64,000 nucleotides of DNA from Myxococcales bacterium. GTDB taxonomy: Bacteria; Myxococcota_A; Polyangia; Polyangiales; Polyangiaceae. The notes under the pieces are model-generated. The model was given only the letters and a program-made list of their open reading frames with translations, was not told the DNA's origin and did no database searches. The DNA lies in assembly GCA_025355005.1 (NCBI GenBank), contig JANXLV010000367.1, positions 1-64,000 of the forward strand. Reading direction: 5' to 3'. Shown in pieces: positions 34,419-42,393 of the stretch; the stretch's first letter is position 1, and each line of letters begins with the position of its first letter. The position numbers were made by a program, and so were the translations under genes.

Positions 34419-36683
34419 ATGGCTGCGGACGACGACAGAATTGGCCAGGTCATTGGCGAGAAGTGGCGCGTGGAGCGTCTGCTCGGCAAGGGCTCGATGG
34501 CGACCGTCTACGACGTCACGCATCGCAACGGCGCCAAGGCGGCGCTGAAGGTCCTTCATCGAAACCTCATCTACGACGAGGGCGCGGTCGAGCGCTTCCT
34601 TGCGGAGGGCGCGCTCGCGAACTCCGTCTCCCACCCGGGCATCGTGAAGGTCCTCGACGACGGCAAGACGGCGGACAGGTGTCCGTATCTGGTCATGGAG
34701 CTGCTCGACGGCATGACGCTCGAGCAGCTGCGCGTTGCACGCGGTGGCTACGTCGCACCGGCGGAGATGCTGGAGCTCGGCAAGCGCCTGATGGATGCGC
34801 TCGTGTCCCTGCACGAGGGCTCCGTCATTCACCGCGATCTCAAGCCCACGAACGTCTTCTTGACGAACGAGGGCACCGTGAAGCTCCTCGACTTCGGGCT
34901 TGCGCGCTCGCTCATCTCCGGCGCCCGCGCCAAGTCCAGCGTGTTCGGCACGGTGATGGGAACGCCGTCGTTCATGTCGCCGGAGCAAGCGCTCGGCAAG
35001 CGAGACGACGTCGATGCACAGAGCGATGTGTGGTCCGTCGGCGCGATCCTCTTCACGTTGCTCACGGGCCAGGTCGTGCACCCCGCGCCCACCATCGAGC
35101 ACCGCCTGATCGCGGCCGCCTCCAAGCGCGCTCGCTCGCTCAAGTCAGTCATTCCGACAGTGGACCCGGTCATCGCGGAGGTCATCGATCGCGCGCTCGC
35201 CTTCGACAAGAAGGAGCGCTGGCTCAACATGCGGTCGATGCGCGACGCACTGCTCGCGAAGCTTCCCGCGCCGCCGCCCGCACCTGCCCCCGCGCCGCTA
35301 TCGCCGCCAACCGCCCCGCTACCCGGAGTAACCCAGGCTGAGCCCGTGAAGCTGCCCTCCGTGGAGGCAGCACGCCCGTTGCCGTCCGTAGCCGCGGCGC
35401 CCGTTCCGTTGCAGAGACCACGCGCGGCCTCGGCGCCCGGGCTGGAGGCAGACGAAGACGCAGGCTTCGGCGCCGAGTTCGAGTCCAACGATGGAGATGA
35501 GTGGGACGACGAGTTCGCGAACGCGGATGACGACGTGGGCGGCGCGACGCAGCTCGACATGAAGCCGCCGAAGATGCTGAGCGAGCGTCCGGATCAGACG
35601 CCCGGCAACAACCTCCGCTCTTCGAAGTCGACGCTCGTCGGCGTCGCTCCCCCCGACAGCGGCCCGATCAGCTCGCGCCTACCCGCGGTGCCGGCAGCGC
35701 CTCCGTCCTCACCCGGCGGTGCCGGTCGCTCGGCGCCGAAGATTCGCCTGAAGAGCACGGAAGAGGGGCTGGGCAAGGACGATCCCGCGCCCGTATCTGC
35801 GCGCCCGAGCCCAGCCGCGAGCGCGCGTACTCCGGTGAAGCAGATGCCACCGCCGGGGGCGCAAGCGAAGGCACGCGCACAGATGGCCTCCGCACCTGGC
35901 GCACCTGGCGCTCCATCGTCCGGGGCGCAGCAAGCAGCTCAGCCCGGTGGACAATCCTCTCCCGCGACCCCCGCGACGCAAGCGAAAGCGCCCCCTGCTC
36001 AGCTCCCGCCGCCTCAGCAGCCGCCGATGCAAGCGCCCGTGCAGCCGCAGATTCAGGCGATCAAGCCGCCGGCGCCGCGCCAACAACAGGCGCAGATGCA
36101 GACGGAGCCCATCCTCGTCCCGTCGTCGCGGCCTCCGCCGAAGCTGGCCCCAGCCGACAAGAGCGAGCCGGTGCCCGGTGAGTTCTTTCTTCCCGACATG
36201 TCGCTTCCGGCGATCGAGAAGGAGCCGCCCACGTCGGTGCGACACGCGCCGGTCGGAGGCGCCCAAGCCGCACCGCCCCAGCCCCCGCCCCAGCCGCCCC
36301 AGCCCCAGCCCCCGCCCCAGCATCAGGTCGCGGCGCGCATGCCGACACCTGCAAGGGAGTCCGTTCCGCAGCAGGCTCCCGCGTCCGTGCCATCCGCGCA
36401 GATGTACGCGCAGCAAGCCGCGATGCATCCCGTGGGATCGCCAGGCCTCCCGCTCGATATTCCCATCAGCGCAGGCACGCCCGCGATGGACTTCGCGCCG
36501 CCGCCGCACATCATCCCGAACGCCGACGCGCGACCGATGGCAGAGCCCACGATGCTCGTTCGTCAGGTGCCGCCGCCGCCGCCGCCCGCGAAGACGCGCC
36601 TCGTCGCCGCAGTGGTCGGCGCGATCCTCGTGCTGCTCCTCGGCGGTGTCGTTGGCTTCATGATGCTGCGCCGCCGGCACTAG
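34419..36683 (+). CDS. Membrane-anchored Ser/Thr kinase with Pro/Gln-rich linker
   Basis: The 754-residue protein has an N-terminal kinase domain (8-270): LLGKGSMATVYD, ALKVLHRN, VIHRDLKPTNVFL, LDFGLARS, MSPEQALG. Residues 290-720 are low complexity, rich in Pro, Ala, Gln and Ser, including two acidic patches (DEDAGFGAEF and DEWDDEFANADDD). A single helix (RLVAAVVGAILVLLLGGVVG) ends the protein with a short basic tail. It is thus tail-anchored like the 6606 kinase. The polyproline part is encoded by strongly repetitive ccg/cag DNA. It is divergent from clpB (114 bp apart) and ends in a strong terminator. Confidence 0.92.
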   Translation: MAADDDRIGQVIGEKWRVERLLGKGSMATVYDVTHRNGAKAALKVLHRNLIYDEGAVERFLAEGALANSVSHPGIVKVLDDGKTADRCPYLVMELLDGMTLEQLRVARGGYVAPAEMLELGKRLMDALVSLHEGSVIHRDLKPTNVFLTNEGTVKLLDFGLARSLISGARAKSSVFGTVMGTPSFMSPEQALGKRDDVDAQSDVWSVGAILFTLLTGQVVHPAPTIEHRLIAAASKRARSLKSVIPTVDPVIAEVIDRALAFDKKERWLNMRSMRDALLAKLPAPPPAPAPAPLSPPTAPLPGVTQAEPVKLPSVEAARPLPSVAAAPVPLQRPRAASAPGLEADEDAGFGAEFESNDGDEWDDEFANADDDVGGATQLDMKPPKMLSERPDQTPGNNLRSSKSTLVGVAPPDSGPISSRLPAVPAAPPSSPGGAGRSAPKIRLKSTEEGLGKDDPAPVSARPSPAASARTPVKQMPPPGAQAKARAQMASAPGAPGAPSSGAQQAAQPGGQSSPATPATQAKAPPAQLPPPQQPPMQAPVQPQIQAIKPPAPRQQQAQMQTEPILVPSSRPPPKLAPADKSEPVPGEFFLPDMSLPAIEKEPPTSVRHAPVGGAQAAPPQPPPQPPQPQPPPQHQVAARMPTPARESVPQQAPASVPSAQMYAQQAAMHPVGSPGLPLDIPISAGTPAMDFAPPPHIIPNADARPMAEPTMLVRQVPPPPPPAKTRLVAAVVGAILVLLLGGVVGFMMLRRRH

Positions 36684-36714
36684 GGACTGGTGTTTCACAC
36701 CAGCCCTAGTTTTT
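36679..36714 (+). terminator. Strong intrinsic terminator of the 34419 kinase gene
   Basis: ACTAGGG-A-CTGGTG pairs with CACCAG-CCCTAGT (13 bp with one bulged A, loop TTTCA) and is followed by TTTTT. The stem includes the kinase stop codon TAG (36681-36683). This is the clearest rho-independent terminator in the window. Confidence 0.9.
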
Positions 36715-36741
36715 CACTCAGGTGGGTCACGTGCCGTGCCC

Positions 36742-36939
36742 ACTCCAAGCTCCGCTTGGAGTCCTCCCCCTCGCCTCGCTGGGGCGACTCATGCTTCGCA
36801 TGAGAAATCGGCGTGGGCCTCTAACTCTGCTGCGGGAAGTCAGGACCCTCTGAGAGAGAATGCGACGCGTGGCGTCTCACCGCTTCCCGCGCCAGTCGTC
36901 CCCGGTTACGCCGGGTATTGTCGCGTTGCCACGGCGCGA
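36742..36939 (+). ncRNA. Candidate structured RNA: chain of stem-loops
   Basis: This part of the only gap over 300 bp (36684-37014) holds no convincing gene. In order it has a perfect 9-bp hairpin with 3-nt loop (36742-36762), TCGCC/GGCGA (36771-36787), a perfect 7-bp hairpin CTCATGC-TTC-GCATGAG (36788-36804), a long-range 8-bp stem GCGGGAAG (36832-36839) with CTTCCCGC (36883-36890) enclosing GACGC-GTG-GCGTC (36864-36876), CCCGG/CCGGG (36901-36915) and TCGCG/CGCGA (36921-36939). The orientation is unknown because hairpins read alike on both strands. It lies beyond the kinase terminator, so it would need its own promoter or be part of the 3' end of the 37015 gene. Confidence 0.4.
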
Positions 36940-37014
36940 ACGAGCCGCAAATTCGGGGCTGGGACGCCGACATCCCGCAGTGGTACTAAGGCGCGCGCGG
37001 AAGCGTTGCCTTGG

Positions 37015-37698
37015 CTAGTCGCTACGGCGCTGCGCGTTGGCGTGCGTGAGTGCGCGTAGGAAGTGGGTGAGCGCTGCGACCGGCACCCCTCGGAAGGAGA
37101 GCAGTCCGCCTTCTTCCTTCACGGACACGGTGGACATCGACGTAACCTTGCGAAGCTCGCGCTCGATCGCTGCGTGCACTTCGTTGCGCGGCTTCTTCTT
37201 TCCCTTGCCGAGCAGCGCGGCGGCCGCGGCGTTGATCTGCGGCACCGTCGCCTTCGAGAGCTCGTGGTGCTTCGCGCCGACGGGGATCCTCAAGCGGTCG
37301 AATGCGATCGGCAGAGGAGGATGTGCAACCGGATGGCCGACCTTCGCTTCGACGAACGCGATCGCCGCATCGAGCTTGGAGATGCCGTAGCGTTGCTCTT
37401 CCGCCGGTGACGCGAACCGCGCGACGCGAACGTAGCGCTGCGCATTGCGCGGCTCCTCGTGCATGACCGTGCGGTAGAACTCCGCGGCGTTCTTGCAGCC
37501 GCCTGCATAGTAGAGCGGCGGCTCGTGCGTGACGATCGCAGCCGCGGCCTCCCATCGCGCGTCGAAGTCCTTCATCTCCTCGCGCGCCGTCTTCGCGATC
37601 ACCGCGACGAGCCGCGCGTAGGCGCGCCGCAGCACCGGGTCCACCTTGCCCGCCGTGACCCTCGCGTGAACCTTCGATGCGCCGCGCCTTGCCTTCAT
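37015..37698 (-). CDS. Hypothetical basic protein, divergent from secreted protein
   Basis: I do not recognise this 227-residue protein. It is basic and helical: residues 1-30 are Lys/Arg rich; residues 45-120 carry CKNAAEFYRTVMHEEPRNAQ and YVRVARFASPAEEQRYGISK, then LDAAIAFVEAKVG, a helix-turn pattern that could be DNA binding. The C-terminal part has KGKKKPRNEVHAAIERELRKV. GGAGG lies 7 bp before ATG 37698. A longer frame to 37995 crosses the palindromes upstream and is unlikely. The gene shares a 111-bp divergent promoter region with the 37810 gene. A regulatory role is only a guess. Confidence 0.6.
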   Translation of the reverse strand: MKARRGASKVHARVTAGKVDPVLRRAYARLVAVIAKTAREEMKDFDARWEAAAAIVTHEPPLYYAGGCKNAAEFYRTVMHEEPRNAQRYVRVARFASPAEEQRYGISKLDAAIAFVEAKVGHPVAHPPLPIAFDRLRIPVGAKHHELSKATVPQINAAAAALLGKGKKKPRNEVHAAIERELRKVTSMSTVSVKEEGGLLSFRGVPVAALTHFLRALTHANAQRRSD

Positions 37699-37735
37699 GC
37701 GTTCCTCCGCGAGAGAGAATACACGCGAACGCCCC

Positions 37736-37770
37736 GCGCCAGTTTGGCGCGAGCCCCGCCAATATTGGCG
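37736..37770. promoter_or_regulatory. Twin palindrome in a divergent promoter region
   Basis: GCGCCA-GTT-TGGCGC (37736-37750) and CGCCAATATTGGCG (37757-37770) are perfect palindromes with a shared CGCCA/TGGCG core. Their centres are 20.5 bp apart, close to two helical turns. They also give a direct repeat TTGGCGCGAG. This is what paired operator sites for a dimeric repressor look like. Confidence 0.6.
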
Positions 37771-37809
37771 CGAGTGAGCTTTCGTGCTGGGGCCTGCTAC
37801 GACTATTGC

Positions 37810-38634
37810 GTGTCGCGTGGCATCAAGATCGCCCCGCTTGTGGCAGCCATTCTCCTCGCGGCTGGTATGGCGCGCGCGGATGACGATGGTGGAGCGTGTC
37901 CGCTCGCTGCGGATGCGGCCGTGCTTTCCACGTGGAGTCCGCCGCGACCGGGAACCATCGGCGACTGCAGCGCTGCGGATCTCGCGCTGATTCACCAGTA
38001 CATAGTCGCTGCGGATGGCGGTAGTGTCATCGTGGATGGTGGGCTGCCGTTCTTCTCAGCGCTGAGTATCGTCTGCCAACGCTGCGTCGGCACCCAAGGC
38101 TGGCAGCCCGTGCTCGCTCGCTACGACGGGACGGTGGTGCTGCTGAATCCGGGCGCGTGCTACGTGGACGCGGATGGTGGTTCATTCGCGTGTGGAAAGG
38201 CCGTCGCTGAGGCGGCGCTCTGCACGCAGGCGGCATGCAGTGGCGCGTGCTCGCTGGATCCCACATGCGAGGTCAGCGCCAGCTCCGGCACATGTGCAGC
38301 CCAGCACGCAAATGTCATAGACGGTTGCGGTGCGGCGAAGCCGAGCCTCGACGACGCATGCGGTGACTTGGAGTCACAGATCGCGGTGGTCTGTGGAGGG
38401 ACGCGCCCGCCCTTGCCGGACGCGGGCCCGTTTGCAGAGCCGCCACCTTCACCCTCGGATGATGTCGAGGCAGGCGCCGACTGGGACGGCGATCCGGGGT
38501 TCAGCACAAGGGGGCCCGCATGCGGCGGCTTTTCGGTTGCCACCCTCGAGGAAAGCTCACTCGGTCGGAGCGCATGGCTCGCTGGTGTGGCCATCGTCAG
38601 CCTGCTGCTGCTCCGACGCAGCCGCAGACGCTGA
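37810..38634 (+). CDS. Secreted Cys-rich protein with C-terminal membrane anchor
   Basis: The 274-residue product has a signal (IAPLVAAILLAAGMARA) from GTG 37810. The mature part has about 15 cysteines, including SIVCQRCVGTQGWQPV, CTQAACSGACSLDPTCE and CAAQHANVIDGCGAA, and a Pro/Asp-rich stretch before SAWLAGVAIVSLLLLRRSRRR. A single hydrophobic helix with terminal Arg residues resembles MYXO-CTERM-type sorting tails, although the invariant Cys/Gly motif is weak. No enzyme function is recognised. Confidence 0.65.
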   Translation: MSRGIKIAPLVAAILLAAGMARADDDGGACPLAADAAVLSTWSPPRPGTIGDCSAADLALIHQYIVAADGGSVIVDGGLPFFSALSIVCQRCVGTQGWQPVLARYDGTVVLLNPGACYVDADGGSFACGKAVAEAALCTQAACSGACSLDPTCEVSASSGTCAAQHANVIDGCGAAKPSLDDACGDLESQIAVVCGGTRPPLPDAGPFAEPPPSPSDDVEAGADWDGDPGFSTRGPACGGFSVATLEESSLGRSAWLAGVAIVSLLLLRRSRRR

Positions 38635-38672
38635 CTGCGCACGCACTCTGCCCACGCGAACACAAATGCGAA

Positions 38673-38700
38673 GCGCCCCGGCTCTTTCGAACCGAGGCGC
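38673..38700. terminator. Stem-loop between convergent genes
   Basis: GCGCCCCGG and CCGAGGCGC pair over 9 positions with one mismatch and a 10-nt loop, midway between two convergent genes. It may serve both strands; there is no clean T-run on either side. Confidence 0.4.
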
Positions 38701-38720
38701 CTTGCTTCAGGTGAACAGTG

Positions 38721-41700
38721 TCACTTCAGGCCGACAGACTGGACTCCCCAGTAGCCGCTCGCGATGAACAGCGTGTTGTCCTGGCGAGAGAGGGAGTTCG
38801 ACCACCAGCCGCGGGTACGCGTGTACTGGTCGAACGCGGGAGCCTGGTTTGCGCCGAGCTTGTAGATGTCGAGACCAGAGCCCCAGCCCGAGGTCAGGAT
38901 GGCGCGGTCGCCTTCGACACCGAGGAGCCAGCCCCAGCCCGACTTCGCGGCCGACGTGTAGTCCGCCGGGTGCTTCGGGTCCGTGATGTCGACCTGGTGA
39001 AGCTTGACGGTGGAGGTGCCGGTCCACGGACCCGTGGGCGTGTACTCCTGCGCCGACATATAGGCCGTGTTGCCGCGGACGAAGACGTCGCCAGTCCAGC
39101 CGGAGATCTCGAGGTTGCTCTGGAGGTACGCCTTGCTGTTCTGGACCTTCGCGACGCTGAACTCGTTGTGCGGGAACTCGGAGCTGTCCGCCCAGCGATA
39201 GTCGAGGAAGTAGAGGAGCGACGGATCCGTCTCGCTTGCGCCGACGAGGAAGCCGGGGACGTTGATGCGCGAGCCGACCTTCGGGTTTGCGCGGTCCGTG
39301 AGGTCCACCTGGTCCAGGTAGTACTTCACGACGCCCTGGGTCACGAGCTTGCCGGTCATGTTGTCCCAGACCGGGTTCTGCAGCCACTCGTAGTGCGACG
39401 TGTACAGCGTGTTGCCGACGGCGCGAACGTTACCCCACCACCAGTCGTTCTGCGTGGTGACTTCGACGCCGGAGACCTTGGGCGCATCGGCGTTCGAGAG
39501 GTCCGCGACGTAGAGCGTCTGGTCGCCGGTCTCCTTGCCGGTGTTCGAGTCGTAGTTCCAGTGGACGCGACGGAACGCGAGCGCGTCGCCTTCGACCTGG
39601 ATGATGTCCGAGCTGTCCCACCAGTCGTACCAGTAGCAACCGTAGTAGCCGCCGTAGCCGTACTGATCGACGACCGTGGGGAGCGTGAGCTTGCCGCGGA
39701 GCTTGGCGCCGCCGTTGGACAGGTCGACGACCTGCACGACTTCGGTCACCGTCGACGTGTTCTGCGTCTGCGTGTTGACCTGGCTGACGACGTACGCCAT
39801 GTCGCCGTTGCGGAAGATCTGCGCGTTCGTGCCGTTGATGTTCACGGTGATCGCGCTCGGGTTCGTGCTGCGCTCCTCCGCGTCGGAGATGGGGAGAACG
39901 CGGAGCTCGCTCTTCGTGTTGTCGTAGCCCCACCAATCGGTGGAGAGCTGCGCGATGGTCGTGCCCGCGGGGTGCGCGTCGACGACGTTGCGCGCGAGCG
40001 TGAGCTCCGCGGTGGTCTTCGGGTTCGCGTGGTCCGTGTAGTCCACGACGCTGAGCGCCATGTCGCTGAGCGACACGAGGCGGTTCTTCACGACGATGCC
40101 GCGCTCGACCCAACCCTTGGTGTGCGACGCGCCCTTGGCGGCGATCGACGTGGGCGTGAACTCGATGATCTGCAGACCGTTCTGGTAGTCATTGTTCGCC
40201 CAGCCGCTGAACGGAAGGACGACGAGGTTGTCGGTGGTGTCGAGCAGGAACGCCTTGAACGTGCCTGCCGCCGGCGTGTAGCCCCAGCCCTGACCGAAGT
40301 TCGCCGTGCCGAGCAGGTTCGGCTTCTTCGGGTCGTTGACGTCGATGTACTGGACGGAGATGTTGCCGCCGCTCTGGTAGTTGTTGCCGAGCGCGAAGAT
40401 CTTCCCGCCCATCGGCGTGAAGTTCCAGACGTTGCCGGCGATCGAGGTAGAGCCAGCCATCACCGGCGTCTTCGGATCCGTGAGGTCGAAGATCTGGACC
40501 GGCGTGGTGCCGCTGTTGTCGTAGTAGCCGCTCGACGGCGAGAGGTAGAGGCGGTTCGTGTCGAAGCGCGCCGCCGCGGACCAGCCGCTCGACGGGATGC
40601 TGAGCTCGCTTGCGAGCGTGGGCGCCGTCGGTGCGTTGAAGTCGATCGTGCTGAGCACCATCGTGCTGTTCTGGCCGCCGCAGTACCAGCCGCCGTTGTT
40701 GGCGCCGCACGTGAGGACGTGACCGATCTTCGTGGACTCGTTGTAGTCGAGGTTCCAGCGGCCGCCGTCCGTGCCCCAGCCCGTGAAGCTGCCGTTCACT
40801 TCGACGCTCGCCTGGACGGCGATCTTGCCGTTCGCGTCGCTGATGTCGAGGAACTCGATCTTGCTCTTGCCGGACGGCTGACCGTACGGCTGCGACGGAT
40901 CGAGCGGGACGTCGTGCGCGAGGAGGATGTCGTTCGCCGTGACGTTGAACGCGCCCTGGAAGCCCGGGTACTCCTTCGAGGAGATGGTGACGGGCTTCGA
41001 GTTCGAGCTGAAGTTGACGCTCGAGATGATCGTCTTCGGGCCCGCCTGCGTCTTCTGCGTGGGGTCCAAGTGTGAGAGACCCGAGGTGCCTCCGGCGAGT
41101 GCGCTGGCGCGGCTCTTCGCCATGATCGCCTTCTGCGCGCGCATCGCGTTCGGCGTCATCTGCGCGCGGCGCGCCTCGACGGTCGGTGCGTTCGCGCTGC
41201 TCGGCTGAGCCGCGACGTCACCACCTGATGCGCCAGCGGCCGGCGTAGCGCCACCGCCGGAGTTGGCGACACCGCCACCGCCGCCGTAGGGACCGCCGAA
41301 CCAGCCGTACTCCCAGCCCTCGTCCTCGCTGACGAGGTACATCACGTGGCCGACGACGCGCGAGTCGCGAACCCAGCCCGGGATGCGCGCATCGCCGAGG
41401 CTCTTGATGTTCGCGGGGTCGCGCGCATCGACGGTGCGAACGACGGAGCCGTAGAAGGGCTCGCCGACATCGTTCACGCCGTACCAGTCGCCGAGGATCA
41501 TCGTCGCGACGCCGTTCTGCACGGTCATCTCGACGGGGCTTCCGAACACCGGGCTGCGGCCGAGGAGCTTCGGCGCATCGACGTTGGTGACGTCGAAGAC
41601 CATGAGGCCGCGGTACGAGTTCAGGTAGTAGAGGCGGTTGCCGTCGAGACGGTAGATGTCCGTCTCCTCGACAGTGCGCATCTGCGACGCGCCCGTCTGG

Positions 41701-41948
41701 CCCTTGCCGCCCGTGGGGCCGGCATTGGGCGCCCCACCACCGGCGCCGTCGCTCGCGGCGCCGCCGAAGTTCCCACCGCGGCTCTGGCCAGCGGGAGGGG
41801 CCGATTGAAATTCAGATTGACCTTCGACACGACCGTCGGCGGGACCGCCAGGGCCGGTTGCAGTACCGGCTCCGCAGCCCACGAGGGACGGCGCGAGCGC
41901 TGAGAGCATCGCGAGGGAGGTCAGACCAAGTATGGAGGAGATTCGCAT
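38721..41948 (-). CDS. Large beta-propeller-domain lipoprotein
   Basis: The 1075-residue product has a lipoprotein signal ending in SLVGC, a Gly/Ala-rich linker, and then EETDIYRLDGNRLYYLN, matching the start of the PF09826-type beta-propeller proteins (there usually VDEADIVKTDG). VFDVTNVDAPKLLG, VRTVDARDPANIKSLGDARI, WVRDSRVVGHVMYLVSED and many later (F/V)D(I/L)(T/S)D blocks with Pro-Lys fit repeated propeller blades. The function of the family is unknown; it is probably exposed on the outer membrane. ATG 41948 gives the signal; a longer frame to 42005 has none. Confidence 0.85.
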   Translation of the reverse strand: MRISSILGLTSLAMLSALAPSLVGCGAGTATGPGGPADGRVEGQSEFQSAPPAGQSRGGNFGGAASDGAGGGAPNAGPTGGKGQTGASQMRTVEETDIYRLDGNRLYYLNSYRGLMVFDVTNVDAPKLLGRSPVFGSPVEMTVQNGVATMILGDWYGVNDVGEPFYGSVVRTVDARDPANIKSLGDARIPGWVRDSRVVGHVMYLVSEDEGWEYGWFGGPYGGGGGVANSGGGATPAAGASGGDVAAQPSSANAPTVEARRAQMTPNAMRAQKAIMAKSRASALAGGTSGLSHLDPTQKTQAGPKTIISSVNFSSNSKPVTISSKEYPGFQGAFNVTANDILLAHDVPLDPSQPYGQPSGKSKIEFLDISDANGKIAVQASVEVNGSFTGWGTDGGRWNLDYNESTKIGHVLTCGANNGGWYCGGQNSTMVLSTIDFNAPTAPTLASELSIPSSGWSAAARFDTNRLYLSPSSGYYDNSGTTPVQIFDLTDPKTPVMAGSTSIAGNVWNFTPMGGKIFALGNNYQSGGNISVQYIDVNDPKKPNLLGTANFGQGWGYTPAAGTFKAFLLDTTDNLVVLPFSGWANNDYQNGLQIIEFTPTSIAAKGASHTKGWVERGIVVKNRLVSLSDMALSVVDYTDHANPKTTAELTLARNVVDAHPAGTTIAQLSTDWWGYDNTKSELRVLPISDAEERSTNPSAITVNINGTNAQIFRNGDMAYVVSQVNTQTQNTSTVTEVVQVVDLSNGGAKLRGKLTLPTVVDQYGYGGYYGCYWYDWWDSSDIIQVEGDALAFRRVHWNYDSNTGKETGDQTLYVADLSNADAPKVSGVEVTTQNDWWWGNVRAVGNTLYTSHYEWLQNPVWDNMTGKLVTQGVVKYYLDQVDLTDRANPKVGSRINVPGFLVGASETDPSLLYFLDYRWADSSEFPHNEFSVAKVQNSKAYLQSNLEISGWTGDVFVRGNTAYMSAQEYTPTGPWTGTSTVKLHQVDITDPKHPADYTSAAKSGWGWLLGVEGDRAILTSGWGSGLDIYKLGANQAPAFDQYTRTRGWWSNSLSRQDNTLFIASGYWGVQSVGLK

Positions 41949-42042
41949 GATGACCTGCCATAAGCAGGGAGCGTTCCATCTCTGGCTCACCTGGTCACAG
42001 CACAATCCAGCTTGTTTTCAGCCCCTCCTCGGAGCTGCGCAA

Positions 42043-42098
42043 TGTGCCACCTGGCACAGACCCTGCCGTTCCGATCCGACTGTGGCAAACCGTGCCAC
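42043..42098. promoter_or_regulatory. Two GTGCCA/TGGCAC inverted repeats upstream of the propeller gene
   Basis: TGTGCCA-CC-TGGCACA (42043-42058) and GTGGCA-AACCG-TGCCAC (42082-42098) lie in the 153-bp gap between the glutaredoxin stop and the propeller lipoprotein start. They have the same TGGCA core and no T-run, so they look more like operators than terminators. Confidence 0.4.
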
Positions 42099-42101
42099 GT
42101 G

Positions 42102-42359
42102 TCAGGCGGGCAGGGCCATGCGGCGAGACAGCTCCCCGGAGCGGTCCATCGCGGCTAGCTCGTCGGAGCCTCCGATGGCTTCTCCATCGATGAAGATCTG
42201 GGGGACCGTCTTCATGCGGGTGGTCGCGACGAGCCACGCGCGCCGCGCCGGATCGTTCGACACGTCGATCTCCTCGAACGGGATGAGCCGCTTCTTCAGG
42301 AGGCTCTTCGCGCGAACGCAATAAAAGCAGAACGTTGAGGTGTAGACCTGGACTCGCAT
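42102..42359 (-). CDS. Glutaredoxin (GrxC-like, CFYC active site)
   Basis: The 85-residue protein is a class I glutaredoxin: VYTSTFCFYCVRAKSLLKK with active site C-F-Y-C in place of the usual C-P-Y-C, TVPQIFIDGEAIGGSDEL with cis-Pro and glutathione-binding GG. It should reduce disulfides or glutathione adducts in the cytoplasm. Loss of the active-site Pro tends to change redox potential in this fold (family knowledge). It is 34 bp after the aminotransferase and is likely co-transcribed. Confidence 0.92.
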   Translation of the reverse strand: MRVQVYTSTFCFYCVRAKSLLKKRLIPFEEIDVSNDPARRAWLVATTRMKTVPQIFIDGEAIGGSDELAAMDRSGELSRRMALPA

Positions 42360-42393
42360 GGCTTCATCGAATGTAAGTCACGCCGAGAACGAA

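Noticed and set aside
38718-41075. Open frame of 785 codons opposite the propeller lipoprotein
   Set aside because: Composition is dominated by Arg, Val, Asp and Ala with no domain; it mirrors the propeller gene.
42052-42066. TGGCAC-N5-CTGC resembling a sigma-54 -24/-12 promoter on the + strand
   Set aside because: It points toward the antisense side of glutaredoxin with no + strand gene, and is part of the palindrome.
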